From G963677445 sp963677445 (GTDB taxonomy: Bacteria; Bacteroidota; Ignavibacteria; Ignavibacteriales; Melioribacteraceae): DNA of 64,000 nucleotides. Where the stretch lies: contig CAXXGF010000012.1 of NCBI GenBank assembly GCA_963677445.2, positions 28,850-92,849 of the forward strand, given 5' to 3'. Under the pieces are notes generated by a model that saw only the letters and a program-made list of their open reading frames with translations, did not search any database and was not told the origin of the DNA. Position numbers and translations under genes: made by a program. Shown here piece by piece: positions 54,789 to 64,000 of the stretch (its first letter is position 1; the number at the start of each line of letters is the position of its first letter).

Positions 54789-56816
54789 TTACTTTTTATC
54801 TCTCAGAAAATCAGTAAACTTTTTTATATCATCAACTATCACTAACTCAGCCTGGCCGAAGGGTTTTTTCGCCTCTTCAAAAATCTGTTGAGAATCATTT
54901 CCCTTTTTATTCACCAGTTCACCACGTCCCGAATAAATTTCAATCTGATTCAGAGTGTACTCTGCCAGTTTCATCAGGTTTTCAGAAAGGGGAATGATTT
55001 CCGCTATTGCCGGGGCTTGTTCAGCGAGAGCGGTGATTTCCTGGTGGTTATTTTTCCATTTGGTTAACATTAAACGCAGTATATTCAGAATTTCAGGATC
55101 TTCGGATGAAATGAATGATTCCACAAGATTCCCCAGTTTCCGACGATATTTTGCGTCGGCTGTGGTTATATCGACAAATCTTGTGTATGGGCTGTAAGAA
55201 GTGTAGGCTACTCCCTGAAAATGACGCTGGTATACTTTTACCGGTTCAGCGACATCGAGTAGAACTTCCAGCGGGGAATAGTCAGAATTGTTTGTAAGTC
55301 TGCGCAGCATCATATTACGGTTTTTTATATGTGTCAGCCCAAGTTCCTCCAGCCGGAAACTAACTGTTTCAAGCCTTCTGTACATATCATCAATATCACG
55401 GATATCAGAGGGGGACCATAAACGTTCCGCGATCGCGGCTGTACGGGGCCATATTCTCGAATCCACTGTCTCGGGTGTTACCAGCTCAGCCCACATCGTT
55501 GCCTCTCCTCCGAGGATAAGTTTTTTCTCCTCAGGCGAGAGTTCGGAATTTTGAGGAAGCGGGTCGTTGGAGTAATGAAATGAGGCGGGATGCATCAAAT
55601 CAATATAATATCCATTGGATAAGATACCCATATAACCTTTGCGGGCAGATTCGATCAATGATTCGGTTCCTCTCCAGGACTGTATCACAATATTTGCAGG
55701 CATTCCGGGTTGAAGTATTTCATCCCATCCGACCATCTTTTTACCATGTCTTGTAAGAATTTCCAGAATTTTATTATTAAAATAGGTCTGTAGCTCATGG
55801 TTGTTTTTGATATCATTGTCATTCATGAATTGCTGAATCTGTTCATTCGCGTCCCAGTGTTTCCCGTTATTTTCATCACCCCCGATGTGGAGATATTCAT
55901 CGGGGAAAAGAGCCGCCATTTCACCAAGGAAGCGATCCAGAAACCTGTAAGTCGTATCGATGGCGGGATTAAATACAGGATCTTTAATGCCCCATCGGCG
56001 TTCAATTGTATAAGGTCCGGGAGCGCTCGCAAGTTCGGGGTGTGAAACAAACCAACTTGTCGCGTGGCCGGGTATATCAAATTCCGGTATAATTCTTATT
56101 CCCCTGTCATCAGCATATTGAATAATATCTTTTACCTGGCATTGCGTGAAGAATTTGCCATCTGATCCTGACCGGTGAAGCTCAGGATATATTTTACTTT
56201 CTACACGGAATCCCTGGTCTTCACTCAGATGAAGGTGAAGCACATTCATTTTAACAGCAGCCATACCATCCAGATTTCTTTTGATAACCTCAACCGGCAT
56301 AAAATGGCGGCATACATCAATCAGCAGTCCCCTCCAGGTAAATCGCGGCGTGTCATGTATCTCAACTCCATAAAGGAAATATCCATCTTTATCTGTATCA
56401 ATAAGCTGCAGGACAGTTTCGAGTCCTCTCAGGATTCCAATATCGGTTTCAGCTTCAAGCAGAATAATTTTTTTTGTAATCAGAAGACTGTAGGATTCAT
56501 CTTCATTTGGTTCCAGGTTTCCTTTCCTGCTGCACCTTATAACCATATACGCGGAATCTGATTTCGATTTTTCAGTAATATAATCCTGCTGAAAAAAAAG
56601 TGTTGTTCTTTCAGAAAGTCTTCGCAGAAAACGTGTAGTTCCCTTTTGAACTCTTTCAGAAACCGGATTTTCCAGAGATATTGTGAATTTCTCATTCATT
56701 CGGAATTTAATGCCGGACAATTCATATTTTTCCGGAATTGGCATTAAAGAGGGTGACTGGGCCTGAAAGGCTGAAAAGGTGAAAAATGTAATAATTACAG
56801 ATAACAGATACTTCAT
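54789..56816 (-). CDS. GH20 beta-N-acetylhexosaminidase
   Basis: 675 residues. A signal peptide (MKYLLSVIITFFTFSAFQAQ) is followed by a GH20b domain (about 20-150) and the catalytic barrel (about 155-500). The catalytic D-E pair is in LHIGGDENNG (about 312-317), preceded by DVCRHFMPV and IIPEFDIPGH. It cleaves terminal N-acetylhexosamines from chitin- or peptidoglycan-type oligosaccharides in the periplasm or outside. The C-terminal 170 residues are helical. The downstream RNA methyltransferase is not functionally connected as far as I can see. Confidence 0.92.
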   Translation of the reverse strand: MKYLLSVIITFFTFSAFQAQSPSLMPIPEKYELSGIKFRMNEKFTISLENPVSERVQKGTTRFLRRLSERTTLFFQQDYITEKSKSDSAYMVIRCSRKGNLEPNEDESYSLLITKKIILLEAETDIGILRGLETVLQLIDTDKDGYFLYGVEIHDTPRFTWRGLLIDVCRHFMPVEVIKRNLDGMAAVKMNVLHLHLSEDQGFRVESKIYPELHRSGSDGKFFTQCQVKDIIQYADDRGIRIIPEFDIPGHATSWFVSHPELASAPGPYTIERRWGIKDPVFNPAIDTTYRFLDRFLGEMAALFPDEYLHIGGDENNGKHWDANEQIQQFMNDNDIKNNHELQTYFNNKILEILTRHGKKMVGWDEILQPGMPANIVIQSWRGTESLIESARKGYMGILSNGYYIDLMHPASFHYSNDPLPQNSELSPEEKKLILGGEATMWAELVTPETVDSRIWPRTAAIAERLWSPSDIRDIDDMYRRLETVSFRLEELGLTHIKNRNMMLRRLTNNSDYSPLEVLLDVAEPVKVYQRHFQGVAYTSYSPYTRFVDITTADAKYRRKLGNLVESFISSEDPEILNILRLMLTKWKNNHQEITALAEQAPAIAEIIPLSENLMKLAEYTLNQIEIYSGRGELVNKKGNDSQQIFEEAKKPFGQAELVIVDDIKKFTDFLRDKK

Positions 56817-56971
56817 TCTGACCTCAAATACTCGCTAAAATAATCAGGTAAATATACGAAAAAATGAATGGATGATTTTATCTCTCGAAATAATATACCG
56901 TAAGGTCATAAATTCCGGTTAAAATGGAAAGAACAGAAATGATGAGGGAATAATTAAGCCTCGCTTAAAGC

Positions 56972-57575
56972 TTATTCAACCGTGATTTCGTTCTTTAATG
57001 CCTTATGGAATGATTTTGACATTATCTCACTTATTCTTGGATAATTTTGAAGAAAGGGCTTGTGCTTTTCCCATTCCGGTATCTTCTCGAGTCTTTCCAT
57101 TTCCGGGTGATTTTTTATAAAAACCGAATCTTTGTTCACCTGCGTATTTATGGGAGATATCCTCCTGTATTATAAAGAATTTCCTGATTTTCCGGTTCAA
57201 ACATAAATCTGATAAACTTGAGAGCTTTCTTCTTTCGTTTCGAAAATTTCGAGATCATCAGACACCATCCGCCAAACACAGCCGAAGATTTATTCCCTTC
57301 AAAATGTGGCAGCGGCGCCAGGGTTATTTTTTCAACCAGTGTGGTGTCTTCCGGGAATTCCCTGTACTGCTTGTGAAATCCTGACCACCCTCTTAAAAAT
57401 ATTTTGTCATTTTGTGTCGTGTAAATATAGCTTGAGGTCTCATCAAACTCAGCCACCCCGGGAGGAGAAAACCGGCATTTACGAATCATATTAACCATGT
57501 TTTTCAGCGATCTATTGGATGAAGGATGTTCGAGCTGAATCGGTTTATTATAAAATATTGTTTTCGAATCCTCTA
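56972..57575 (-). pseudogene. Truncated ABC sugar-transporter binding protein
   Basis: The C-terminal part of a solute-binding protein is visible: TLAPLPHFEGNKSSAVFGGWCLMISKFSKRKKKALKFIRFMFEPENQEILYNTGGYLP, as in family-1 sugar-binding proteins. The frame is open on its 5' side to about 57575, where the IS remnant begins, so the N-terminal half is missing. There is also a one-base break in the GGG run at 57152-57154; with one more G the frame continues (INTQVNKDSVFIKNHPEMERL) to the stop at 56972. No permease or ATPase genes remain here. This is a decayed gene. Confidence 0.72.
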
Positions 57576-58057
57576 TCGATATGATAGGTCAGGTCGAGAA
57601 GTATTATCAGTTTTACGGCTATTATCCGGAAGTAGTAATAACGGACCTAAAATATTTAACAAATACGAATAGAAAATATTTATCAGAAAAAGGAATAAGA
57701 ACCAAAGGCAAGCCATTGGGCAGGCCAAAGGAGAAAGAGATGGAGGAAGAAAAGCAAAGAAGGAAAAAGGATAATGCCAAACGCTCCCAAATAGAAGGAA
57801 AGTTCGGACAGGGAAGGAACGGATACGGGCTGGGTGAAATAGGGGTGAGGAGACAGGATACATCTGAAAGTTGGATAGGAGCAATCTTTTTTTTGATGAA
57901 CATTGTCCGTTATGTGAAAATAATGGACAATTTATTTTTGTCGTTACTAAAATACATTATAAGAATTATGAAATCACTATTTATGAGAACAATATTAGAA
58001 AATATCAGACAAATAATGAACCACACTGCTATTACAGGCAAATTTAGCTTTGCATAA
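57572..58057 (+). pseudogene. IS transposase C-terminal remnant (IS5/IS1182-like DDE)
   Basis: About 160 residues remain: VEKYYQFYGYYPEVVITDLKYLT, LGRPKEKEMEE, RSQIEGKFGQGRNGYGLGEI and DTSESWIGAIFFLMNIV. These are the end of a DDE transposase of the IS5/IS1182 type, with the last acidic residue in QIEGKFG. The N-terminal two thirds are absent. Left of the first residue the sequence changes to the ABC binding-protein remnant, so the break lies at about 57565-57580. The right end may be near 58070 (CAGTAGACCC). It is non-functional. Confidence 0.75.
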
Positions 58058-58143
58058 ATTCAGTAGACCCTAAATTAAGCAAGGAACAATTATTCTTATC
58101 GATTTGTTTTGAGAAGTAGTTTACAAAGAATAACAGGAAGAAA

Positions 58144-60212
58144 ATGGCAACTGAAGTTAAACAACCGGAAATTAAAGCCCCCACGGGAAAAATTGATTCC
58201 TTTGGGGGCCTTACAAAAGATGAATTAATGAACGCGCTCCGTCTTATGCTGACTTCACGTGAGATGGATAATAAATTAATGAAATTGCTTAAGCAGGGCA
58301 AAAGTTTTTTCCACATTGCCGGCGCGGGTCATGAAGCGACACAGATCGCCTTTGCCCTCGCCTCACAAAAAAAGAAAGACTGGGGATTTCCTTATTACCG
58401 CGACATGGCCTATATGCTGGGACTGGGTGTAAAACCTGAGGAGATTTTTCTTCATATGCTCGCCCGCGAAGATGACCCCATGACAGGCGCCAGACAGATG
58501 CCGAGTCACTGGGCCTCAAAAGAATTTAATGTTCCCACACAATCAAGTCCCACAGGCACTCAGTTTCTCCAGGCTGTAGGAGCGGCGCTGGCTGCCAGAA
58601 AAAAGGGAGTTGACGCGGTTGTTTATGTCAGCAGCGGTGACGGAACCACAAGCGAAGGTGAATTTCATGAGGCGGTCAACTGGGCTTCGCGCGAAAAACT
58701 GCCTGTAATATTTGTTATTCAGAACAACAAATGGGCCATTTCCGTACCTGTGGGGAATCAGTCGGGCGGGAAAGGAAATTCAGTTTCGGAAATGATGAAA
58801 GGATATGACAACCTGCTCAGGCTGCAGGAAGATGGCACCGATTTTCTGGCAATGCACGCCGCCGCGAAATCTGCCTATAAATATGCCCGCCAGGGAAAAG
58901 GACCTGTTCTTATCGAAGCGCATGTGGTAAGGCTTTTTTCACATTCATCCTCAGATGACCAGAAAAAATACCGTTCAAAAGAATCGCTTGAGGAAGACCT
59001 GAAAAAAGATCCTGTCGAACTTTTCAAAAACAAGCTGATTAAAAAAGGTGTTCTTACTGAACTCGCGTATGATGAATTTAAGAAAGAGATAATAAATCAT
59101 GTTAATGAAGCTGCCGATTCCGCCGCGGGCCATTCACAGCCAACAGGTGAAAGCGCAACACGGCACGTTCTGGATGAAAGTGGAAAACGTGAATCACTGA
59201 ATTATGAATCTTCCGTTCCTGAAGGAAAACCTGTTGTAATGGTTGACGCGATAAATCACGCGCTAAGGGAAGAGATGGAAAGAAATGAAAAGATTTACCT
59301 ATATGGACAGGATATCGCGGATGGAAAAGGGGGAGTGTTTACAGCCACTAAGGGACTTTCAACACAGTTTGGCAACGAAAGAGTTTTTAATTCACCTCTT
59401 GCTGAAGCAAGCATTGTCGGGACAGCAATCGGGATGGCGCTGACCGGATTGAAACCATGCGTTGAAATTCAGTTCGGCGATTATATCTGGCCCGCTTTTA
59501 TGCAGATCAGGGATGAACTGGTTATGTACCGATACAGATCAAATAATCTTTTCGAGACACCCGTTGTTATCCGAACGGCTATCGGTGGTTATATCCACGG
59601 AGGACATTATCACAGCCAGAATATTGAGGGATTTTTTGCTCATATGCCGGGGCTGCTGATCGCTTATCCTTCCAATGCCGCTGACGCGAAAGGCCTGCTC
59701 AAAACTGCGCTGCGTTTGAACGATCCGGTTATGTTTCTGGAACATAAAGGTCTTTACCGCCAGAGTTACGCCACAACTCCCGAACCTAATGCCGATTATC
59801 TTGTTCCATTCGGTAAAGCCAAAGTTGTAAAAGAAGGTTCCGACCTGTCAATAATTACATACGGAGCAATGGTGCATGAATCCGGATTCGCGGTTAAAAA
59901 CTTGAAGCGGAAGGATATTCCATTGAGCTAATTGATATCAGAACGATAGCTCCTCTCGATACCGAAACAATTTATAATTCTGTTAAAAAAACGGGAAAAG
60001 TGATAGTCATTCATGAAGATACACTTACGGCAGGATTTGGAGCGGAAATTGCCGCGGGTATTTCAGAAAACTGTTTCGAATATCTTGACGGACCTGTAAA
60101 GAGATTTGCCGGGCTTGACACCCCGATTCCCTATCATCCCGAGATGGAAAATTATGTGCTGCCAAACCGTATAAAAATAGAAAATGAACTTAGAAGCCTT
60201 CTGGCTTATTAA
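58144..60212 (+). CDS. Alpha/beta-fused 2-oxoacid dehydrogenase E1 (frame broken once)
   Basis: The alpha part has the thiamine diphosphate motif SSGDGTTSEGEFHEAVNWA...VIQNN (GDG to NN) and HSSSDDQKKYR. The beta part starts near residue 358 (VVMVDAINHALREEM, YGQDIADGKGGVF, EIQFGDYIWPAF). The frame ends at 59931. Adding one G at 59904 restores LEAEGYSIELIDIRTIAPLD and runs to 60212, ending in FAGLDTPIPYHPEMENYVLP. The result is about 690 residues. This is the 2-oxoisovalerate (branched-chain) type, decarboxylating 2-oxoacids and passing acyl groups to E2. The next gene is its E2. Confidence 0.87.
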
Positions 60213-60225
60213 CGGAGGAAAATAA

Positions 60226-61827
60226 ATGAAAGTCGATATAGTGATGCCCAAAATGGGCGAAAGCATTACAGAAGGTACCCTGATTAAATGGTATAAGAAA
60301 GTTGGTGAAAAAGTAAGCAAAGATGAAATAATTTTTGAAATAAGCACTGATAAGGTTGATACTGAAATTCCCAGTCCCGAGGAAGGTGTGCTTTCCGAGA
60401 TAAAGGTATTTGAACAGGAGACAGTTGAAGTGGGCGCCCTTGTGGCAGTTCTCGAAACCGAAAGCGAAGCCGCCGCTTCAATGGCAGAGGAACCTGTTAA
60501 AAAAGAGACTCCTTCTACCACACAGGTTGGTGGCGAGCTGATTGATGTGACAATGCCCAAAATGGGTGAATCGATAATGGAGGGCACGATTATCAAATGG
60601 CATAAAGCTGTCGGTGATAAAATAGAGAAAGATGAAATATTGTTTGAGATCAGCACCGACAAGGTTGATACCGAAGTGCCTTCGCCGGTGGAAGGTGTTC
60701 TTAATGATATTGTTACCGGAGAAAATGAAACAGTTGAAGTCGGAACTGTCGTAGCCCGTATTTCAACCAGCGGAGGATTGGTTAAAACTACATCCGCGCC
60801 CCCGAAATCAGAACCTGAGAAGGATGAAACCCAGATTGAACAGGCTCCCCGACCTGCGGCTGATATCGCAAAACCGGAACAACCTTCCGGTGACAGATTC
60901 TATTCACCTCTTGTGATGAATATCGCGAGAAAAGAAAATATCAGCTTTGATGAGCTTGAGACTATCCCGGGAAGCGGCGCGTCGGGCAGATTAACCAAAA
61001 AAGATGTTCTTGATTATCTGAAAAACCGGGGAAATCAATCCGTTCCTCCGGCTCCGAAACCTGCTTCACGACCGGCACAGAAAGCCGAACGGGAACCGGC
61101 GCCCCAGGCACAGTCAACCGGCGATACTGAAATTATCCCCATGGACAATATCCGTCAGCGGATAATGTACCACATGGTGAACAGCAGGGATACTTCTGTT
61201 CATGTAACCGCGGTAGCGGAAGTCGATATGAGCAGGATATACGATTATATCCAAAAACACAGGGAAACGTTCCTTAAACAGGAAAATGTTAAACTGACAT
61301 ATATGCCATTTATTTCTCACGCTGTTATCCGCGCGCTGAAAGAATATCCTTTTTTAAATGCTTCTATAGATGATAATAATATAATTGTAAAAAAATTCAT
61401 AAATTTGGGTATTGCGGTTGCGATAGAACCTAACGGACTGATTGTTCCTAATATCAAGGAAGCAGACGGGAAAAATATCAGGGGACTGGCGAAGGCTATC
61501 AACAACCTGAGTATTAAATCCCGTTCAAAAGGCCTTATGCCGGATGATATTATGGATGGAACATTTACCATAACCAATTACGGAGTGTTTGGCTCTCTTT
61601 TCGGCACTCCGATAATAAATCAGCCTGAGGTGGGAATTCTTGGTGTGGGAGCCGTAACAAGAAAACCTGTCGTCGTTGAAAATGACGGCCTTGAGTCAAT
61701 CGCGATTAAACCGATGATGTATCTCAGTCTTAGCCATGATCATCGTCTTGTAGATGGAATGCTCGGCGGCAAATTTCTGAAATACATCAAAGACTCACTT
61801 GAGTCATTTGATACAAATCTTGTTTAG
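60226..61827 (+). CDS. Dihydrolipoamide acyltransferase (E2) with two lipoyl domains
   Basis: 533 residues, GGAGG site, 13 bases after E1. Two lipoyl domains (about 2-77 and 105-180), each with the lipoylated lysine in EISTDKVDTE; a peripheral-subunit-binding domain (about 225-262, YSPLVMNIARKENISFDELE ... GRLTKKDVLDYL); and the catalytic domain (about 300-533) with SLSHDHRLVDG, the active histidine and aspartate. It transfers the acyl group from E1 to CoA. Proline/alanine-rich linkers separate the domains. Confidence 0.95.
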   Translation: MKVDIVMPKMGESITEGTLIKWYKKVGEKVSKDEIIFEISTDKVDTEIPSPEEGVLSEIKVFEQETVEVGALVAVLETESEAAASMAEEPVKKETPSTTQVGGELIDVTMPKMGESIMEGTIIKWHKAVGDKIEKDEILFEISTDKVDTEVPSPVEGVLNDIVTGENETVEVGTVVARISTSGGLVKTTSAPPKSEPEKDETQIEQAPRPAADIAKPEQPSGDRFYSPLVMNIARKENISFDELETIPGSGASGRLTKKDVLDYLKNRGNQSVPPAPKPASRPAQKAEREPAPQAQSTGDTEIIPMDNIRQRIMYHMVNSRDTSVHVTAVAEVDMSRIYDYIQKHRETFLKQENVKLTYMPFISHAVIRALKEYPFLNASIDDNNIIVKKFINLGIAVAIEPNGLIVPNIKEADGKNIRGLAKAINNLSIKSRSKGLMPDDIMDGTFTITNYGVFGSLFGTPIINQPEVGILGVGAVTRKPVVVENDGLESIAIKPMMYLSLSHDHRLVDGMLGGKFLKYIKDSLESFDTNLV

Positions 61828-61842
61828 AATAGGAGTATAAAA

Positions 61843-62743
61843 TTGATAAACCGGCATCAGCAGAAATATAAGGAAGAAGCCGAGAAGAAACGGGGGCCTG
61901 TTGGCAGAAAACCTGAATGGCTGAAAACCAGGCTACCCGGCGGGCAAAACTTCAGCGATGTGCATAAACTGATGAGAAAATCAAAACTCAACACTGTTTG
62001 CGAAGAAGCCAAATGCCCTAACATAGGGGAATGCTGGAACGCGAGAACAGCAACATACATGATCCTTGGTGAAACATGCACGAGGAGCTGTGGTTTCTGT
62101 AATGTAAAAAACGGGCAAACCTGGCGCGCTTGACTTTGATGAACCTCGAAGAGTTGCCGAATCAGCAGAGGAACTGCAGTTAAGGCATGCTGTGATTACC
62201 TCTGTTAACCGTGATGAGCTTGAGGATGGCGGGGCTGCCCTTTTCGCTGAAACAGTCAGACTTATCAGGGAAAAACTGCCTCTCTGCACCGTCGAGATAC
62301 TTATCCCTGATTTCCGGGGAGTGGAAGAGGCATTTAAAATAATAATGAAAAATCCTCCCGATATTCTAAATCACAATCTCGAAACAGTAAGCAGGCTTTA
62401 TCACGCGGTCCGTCCCCAGGCTGATTACAGACGCAGCCTGGAACTTATCAGATGGTTCAAAGATCGCGGCTTGAGGACTAAAAGCGGCATTATGGTGGGA
62501 ATTGGTGAGGAGAAAGAAGAGGTTATAAACCTTATGGATGATCTTCTTTCAGCCGGATGCGACATAATGACAATTGGCCAGTATCTTCAGCCCACCCCGG
62601 GACATCTCCCTGTGGACCGGTATGTGGAACCTGATGAATTTAATTTTTATGAGCAAACAGGACTGGAAAAAGGATTTCTGGCAGTGGAATCTGCCCCTCT
62701 TGTAAGAAGCAGTTATCACGCTGATAAGCACGCGAGGTTGTAG
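61843..62743 (+). CDS. lipA: Lipoyl synthase (frame broken once)
   Basis: The start TTG at 61843 follows AGGAG. The two cluster motifs are CEEAKCPNIGEC (auxiliary cluster) and CTRSCGFC (radical SAM). The frame stops at 62133 after NVKNGQTW, but with one A removed from the six-A run at 62106-62111 it reads NVKTGKPGALDFDEPRRVAES and continues to 62743. It ends in VRSSYHADKH, with the RSSY that LipA needs. The whole protein is about 299 residues. It inserts sulfur into the octanoyl group of the E2 lipoyl domains encoded just upstream. Confidence 0.9.
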
Positions 62744-62769
62744 AATAATCAAACCATCTGGAGGTTATA

Positions 62770-62999
62770 ATGCCCCATTTGAAAATTGAGATTGATGAGA
62801 AAACTTTTCAGAAACTTTTATTTGCCGCAATAGCTGAGAAAATAAATATTCAAGAGTATGTAAAGCGTGTATTAAAGAGTCGGTTTCTGATCAGTGGTCA
62901 TCAGATTTTTTCTTGCTATTCGGGTCCATAAATGACGATTCATTTATCCGGCCTGAGCAGGGGGCATTTTCCCTGGATGTAAAAAGAGAAGAATTCTGA
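62770..62999 (+). CDS. Small antitoxin-like protein (frame broken once)
   Basis: A strong GGAGG site precedes an ATG at 62770. Residues 1-37 (MPHLKIEIDEKTFQKLLFAA...NIQEYVKRVL) have a ribbon-helix-helix-like pattern. The frame as read stops at 62931. In the next frame WSSDFFLLFGSINDD and FIRPEQGAFSLDVKREEF follow, a C-terminus typical of VapB-type antitoxins that ends at 62999. One added base in the three-A run at 62874-62876 joins them (about 76 residues). No toxin gene follows within 350 bases, so it would be an orphan antitoxin. Confidence 0.55.
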
Positions 63000-63354
63000 C
63001 AGGAATTTCCCGAAACAAATAATGAAAAAGAATTTAATCGAATCGCTGCTTTAAATATTGAAAATTTGACAAAATAAAAAAACTTTCGCAAGAAGGTTTT
63101 TATATGATTTCCCCAGGCATACATTTTCTTTCAAAGAATAATTTCCCTTCCTCTCACAAAATCCATCTCATAAAGTTATGAGTAAATTCCTGCGAAAATA
63201 TATTCCGGGGCATATTATTATCATGTGAATTTACCCGCTGTATATTTTCATCCCGGTCCCCGGCATTTTCTGGTTGATATTAAATTATTATTTGCAATTT
63301 TAGAATTGTCTCTTTTTTTGTATCTTAGAACTTTGGGAATGAACCGGAAGTTGA
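63000..63354. other. Gene-free AT-rich stretch
   Basis: 355 bases after the antitoxin-like gene. It contains one hairpin terminator (63079-63102) and no supported frame. No repeat family copy was seen. Confidence 0.4.
63079..63102 (+). terminator. Hairpin terminator candidate
   Basis: AAAAACTTTC-GCAA-GAAGGTTTTT, a ten-base stem with one G-T wobble, a GNRA-type GCAA loop and the T-run within the 3' arm. Confidence 0.55.
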
Positions 63355-64000
63355 GTGACTGCACAGGAAATTAAAAAAATTGTATTAAATTCAGGAGCCG
63401 ATCTTTGCGGGATAGCTCCAGTTGAAAGATTCAGCGAAGCCCCGGAAGGTTTTCATCCGGAAGATATTTTTACCGGGTGCAAATCTGTTATTGTATTCGC
63501 GAAGCGTGTTCCCGGCTCATCCGTTTTAGCAGTGTCCCCCGTTCCATATACCCATGTTAATGATATTATCACAAAGCAGGTGGATAAACTCACAATGGAT
63601 TTGTGTCTTGTCTTTGAGGACATGGATATAATAGCTGTCCCCATACCGAGTGACGACCCTTATGAATACTGGATTGAGGAACGTCATTACGGCAGGGCTA
63701 TTCTTTCTCTCAGGCACGCGGCTGAAAAAGCAGGCCTTGGGCGGATAGGGAAAAATACTCTTGTTGTCACCCCTGAATATGGCAATATGATTCAGATTGG
63801 AGCTATTCTTACCGATCTGGAGCTGGAGGGGGATCCTCTTATGGAACAGGAGATATGCAAACCGGGATGTGAGTTATGTATATCAAGCTGTCCTAACTGG
63901 GCGCTGGACGGTGTATCGGTTGATCAGGAAGCCTGCAGAAAACTCAGCAATTATATCACCCCCAAGGGATATGTGCTTAAAAAGTGCAATATCTGCCGGA
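63355..64000 (+). CDS. Iron-sulfur reductase-like protein (epoxyqueuosine reductase family), truncated by window end
   Basis: The visible 215 residues start at a GTG at 63355, directly after an in-frame stop, with GGAAG upstream. The sequence VLNSGADLCGIAPVERFSEAP is the family N-terminus, LRHAAEKAGLGRIGKNTLVVTPEYGNMIQIGAILTD is the cobalamin-binding-like middle, and CKPGCELCISSCPNWAL begins the ferredoxin-like cluster. Members related to QueG bind cobalamin and two [4Fe-4S] clusters. Whether it is QueG itself or a paralogue cannot be decided from this part. Confidence 0.8.
   Translation, partial: MTAQEIKKIVLNSGADLCGIAPVERFSEAPEGFHPEDIFTGCKSVIVFAKRVPGSSVLAVSPVPYTHVNDIITKQVDKLTMDLCLVFEDMDIIAVPIPSDDPYEYWIEERHYGRAILSLRHAAEKAGLGRIGKNTLVVTPEYGNMIQIGAILTDLELEGDPLMEQEICKPGCELCISSCPNWALDGVSVDQEACRKLSNYITPKGYVLKKCNICR

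Overview
The window reads as a bacterial chromosome segment of moderate GC from the FCB group. The best clue is the C-terminal sorting domain with an NYPNPFNPST core at 18185-21931, common in Ignavibacteriota, Bacteroidota and Calditrichota. FecR, PKD and TPR-kinase proteins, a TonB receptor and frequent TTG starts fit the same group. The exact phylum is inferred. No rRNA, tRNA or CRISPR array was seen.

Layout. (1) 17238 to 1, minus strand: one long sensory unit in the order TonB receptor, YfiR-like periplasmic protein, CHASE8-like hybrid kinase, two receiver-kinases, two very large hybrid kinases and a PAS-STAS protein cut by the window edge. Most junctions overlap by 4-8 bases. (2) 18185-21931: a large secreted multi-repeat protein with its own terminator. 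(3) 22166-24874: Old Yellow Enzyme-type reductase, hotdog thioesterase and NifX-like protein. (4) 25246-28555: an orphan lipoprotein and a TPR histidine kinase. (5) 33054 to 29306, minus: an ArsR-controlled arsenic-type operon (permease, two thioredoxin-like proteins, CcdA, PTP-type arsenate reductase) with two matching operators. (6) 33854-46681: a same-strand series of receiver-PP2C phosphatase, dCache kinase, LysM-FecR protein, 15-PKD protein, MBL-fold hydrolase and cyclic-nucleotide-gated K+ channel, which may form a stress or envelope signalling module. (7) 46690-56816: mixed genes including a PrsW-like protease, a ParA ATPase fused to a secretion-sorting-like domain, an M20 hydrolase, a MarR-MATE pair with two operators, an SpoU methyltransferase and a GH20 hexosaminidase. 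(8) 56972-58057: remnants of an ABC binding protein and an IS transposase. (9) 58144-62743: alpha/beta-fused 2-oxoacid dehydrogenase E1, lipoyl acyltransferase E2 and lipoyl synthase. (10) An antitoxin-like small gene and the start of an iron-sulfur protein.

Two patterns cut across the window. First, eight reading frames are broken by a single missing or extra base, nearly always in a homopolymer: near 1223, 29918, 30494, 32175, 57153, 59904, 62108 and 62875. In each, restoring the base gives an intact recognisable protein, which points to consensus sequencing error more than to eight pseudogenes. Second, the longer gene-free stretches (17239-18184, 24875-25245, 28556-29305, 33055-33853, 48256-49224, 53606-54028) are built from several families of short dispersed repeats, including REP-like palindromes and a MITE-like element.

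The most unusual single gene is the ParA ATPase at 49225-50298. It lacks a signal peptide yet ends in a domain normally found on secreted proteins.
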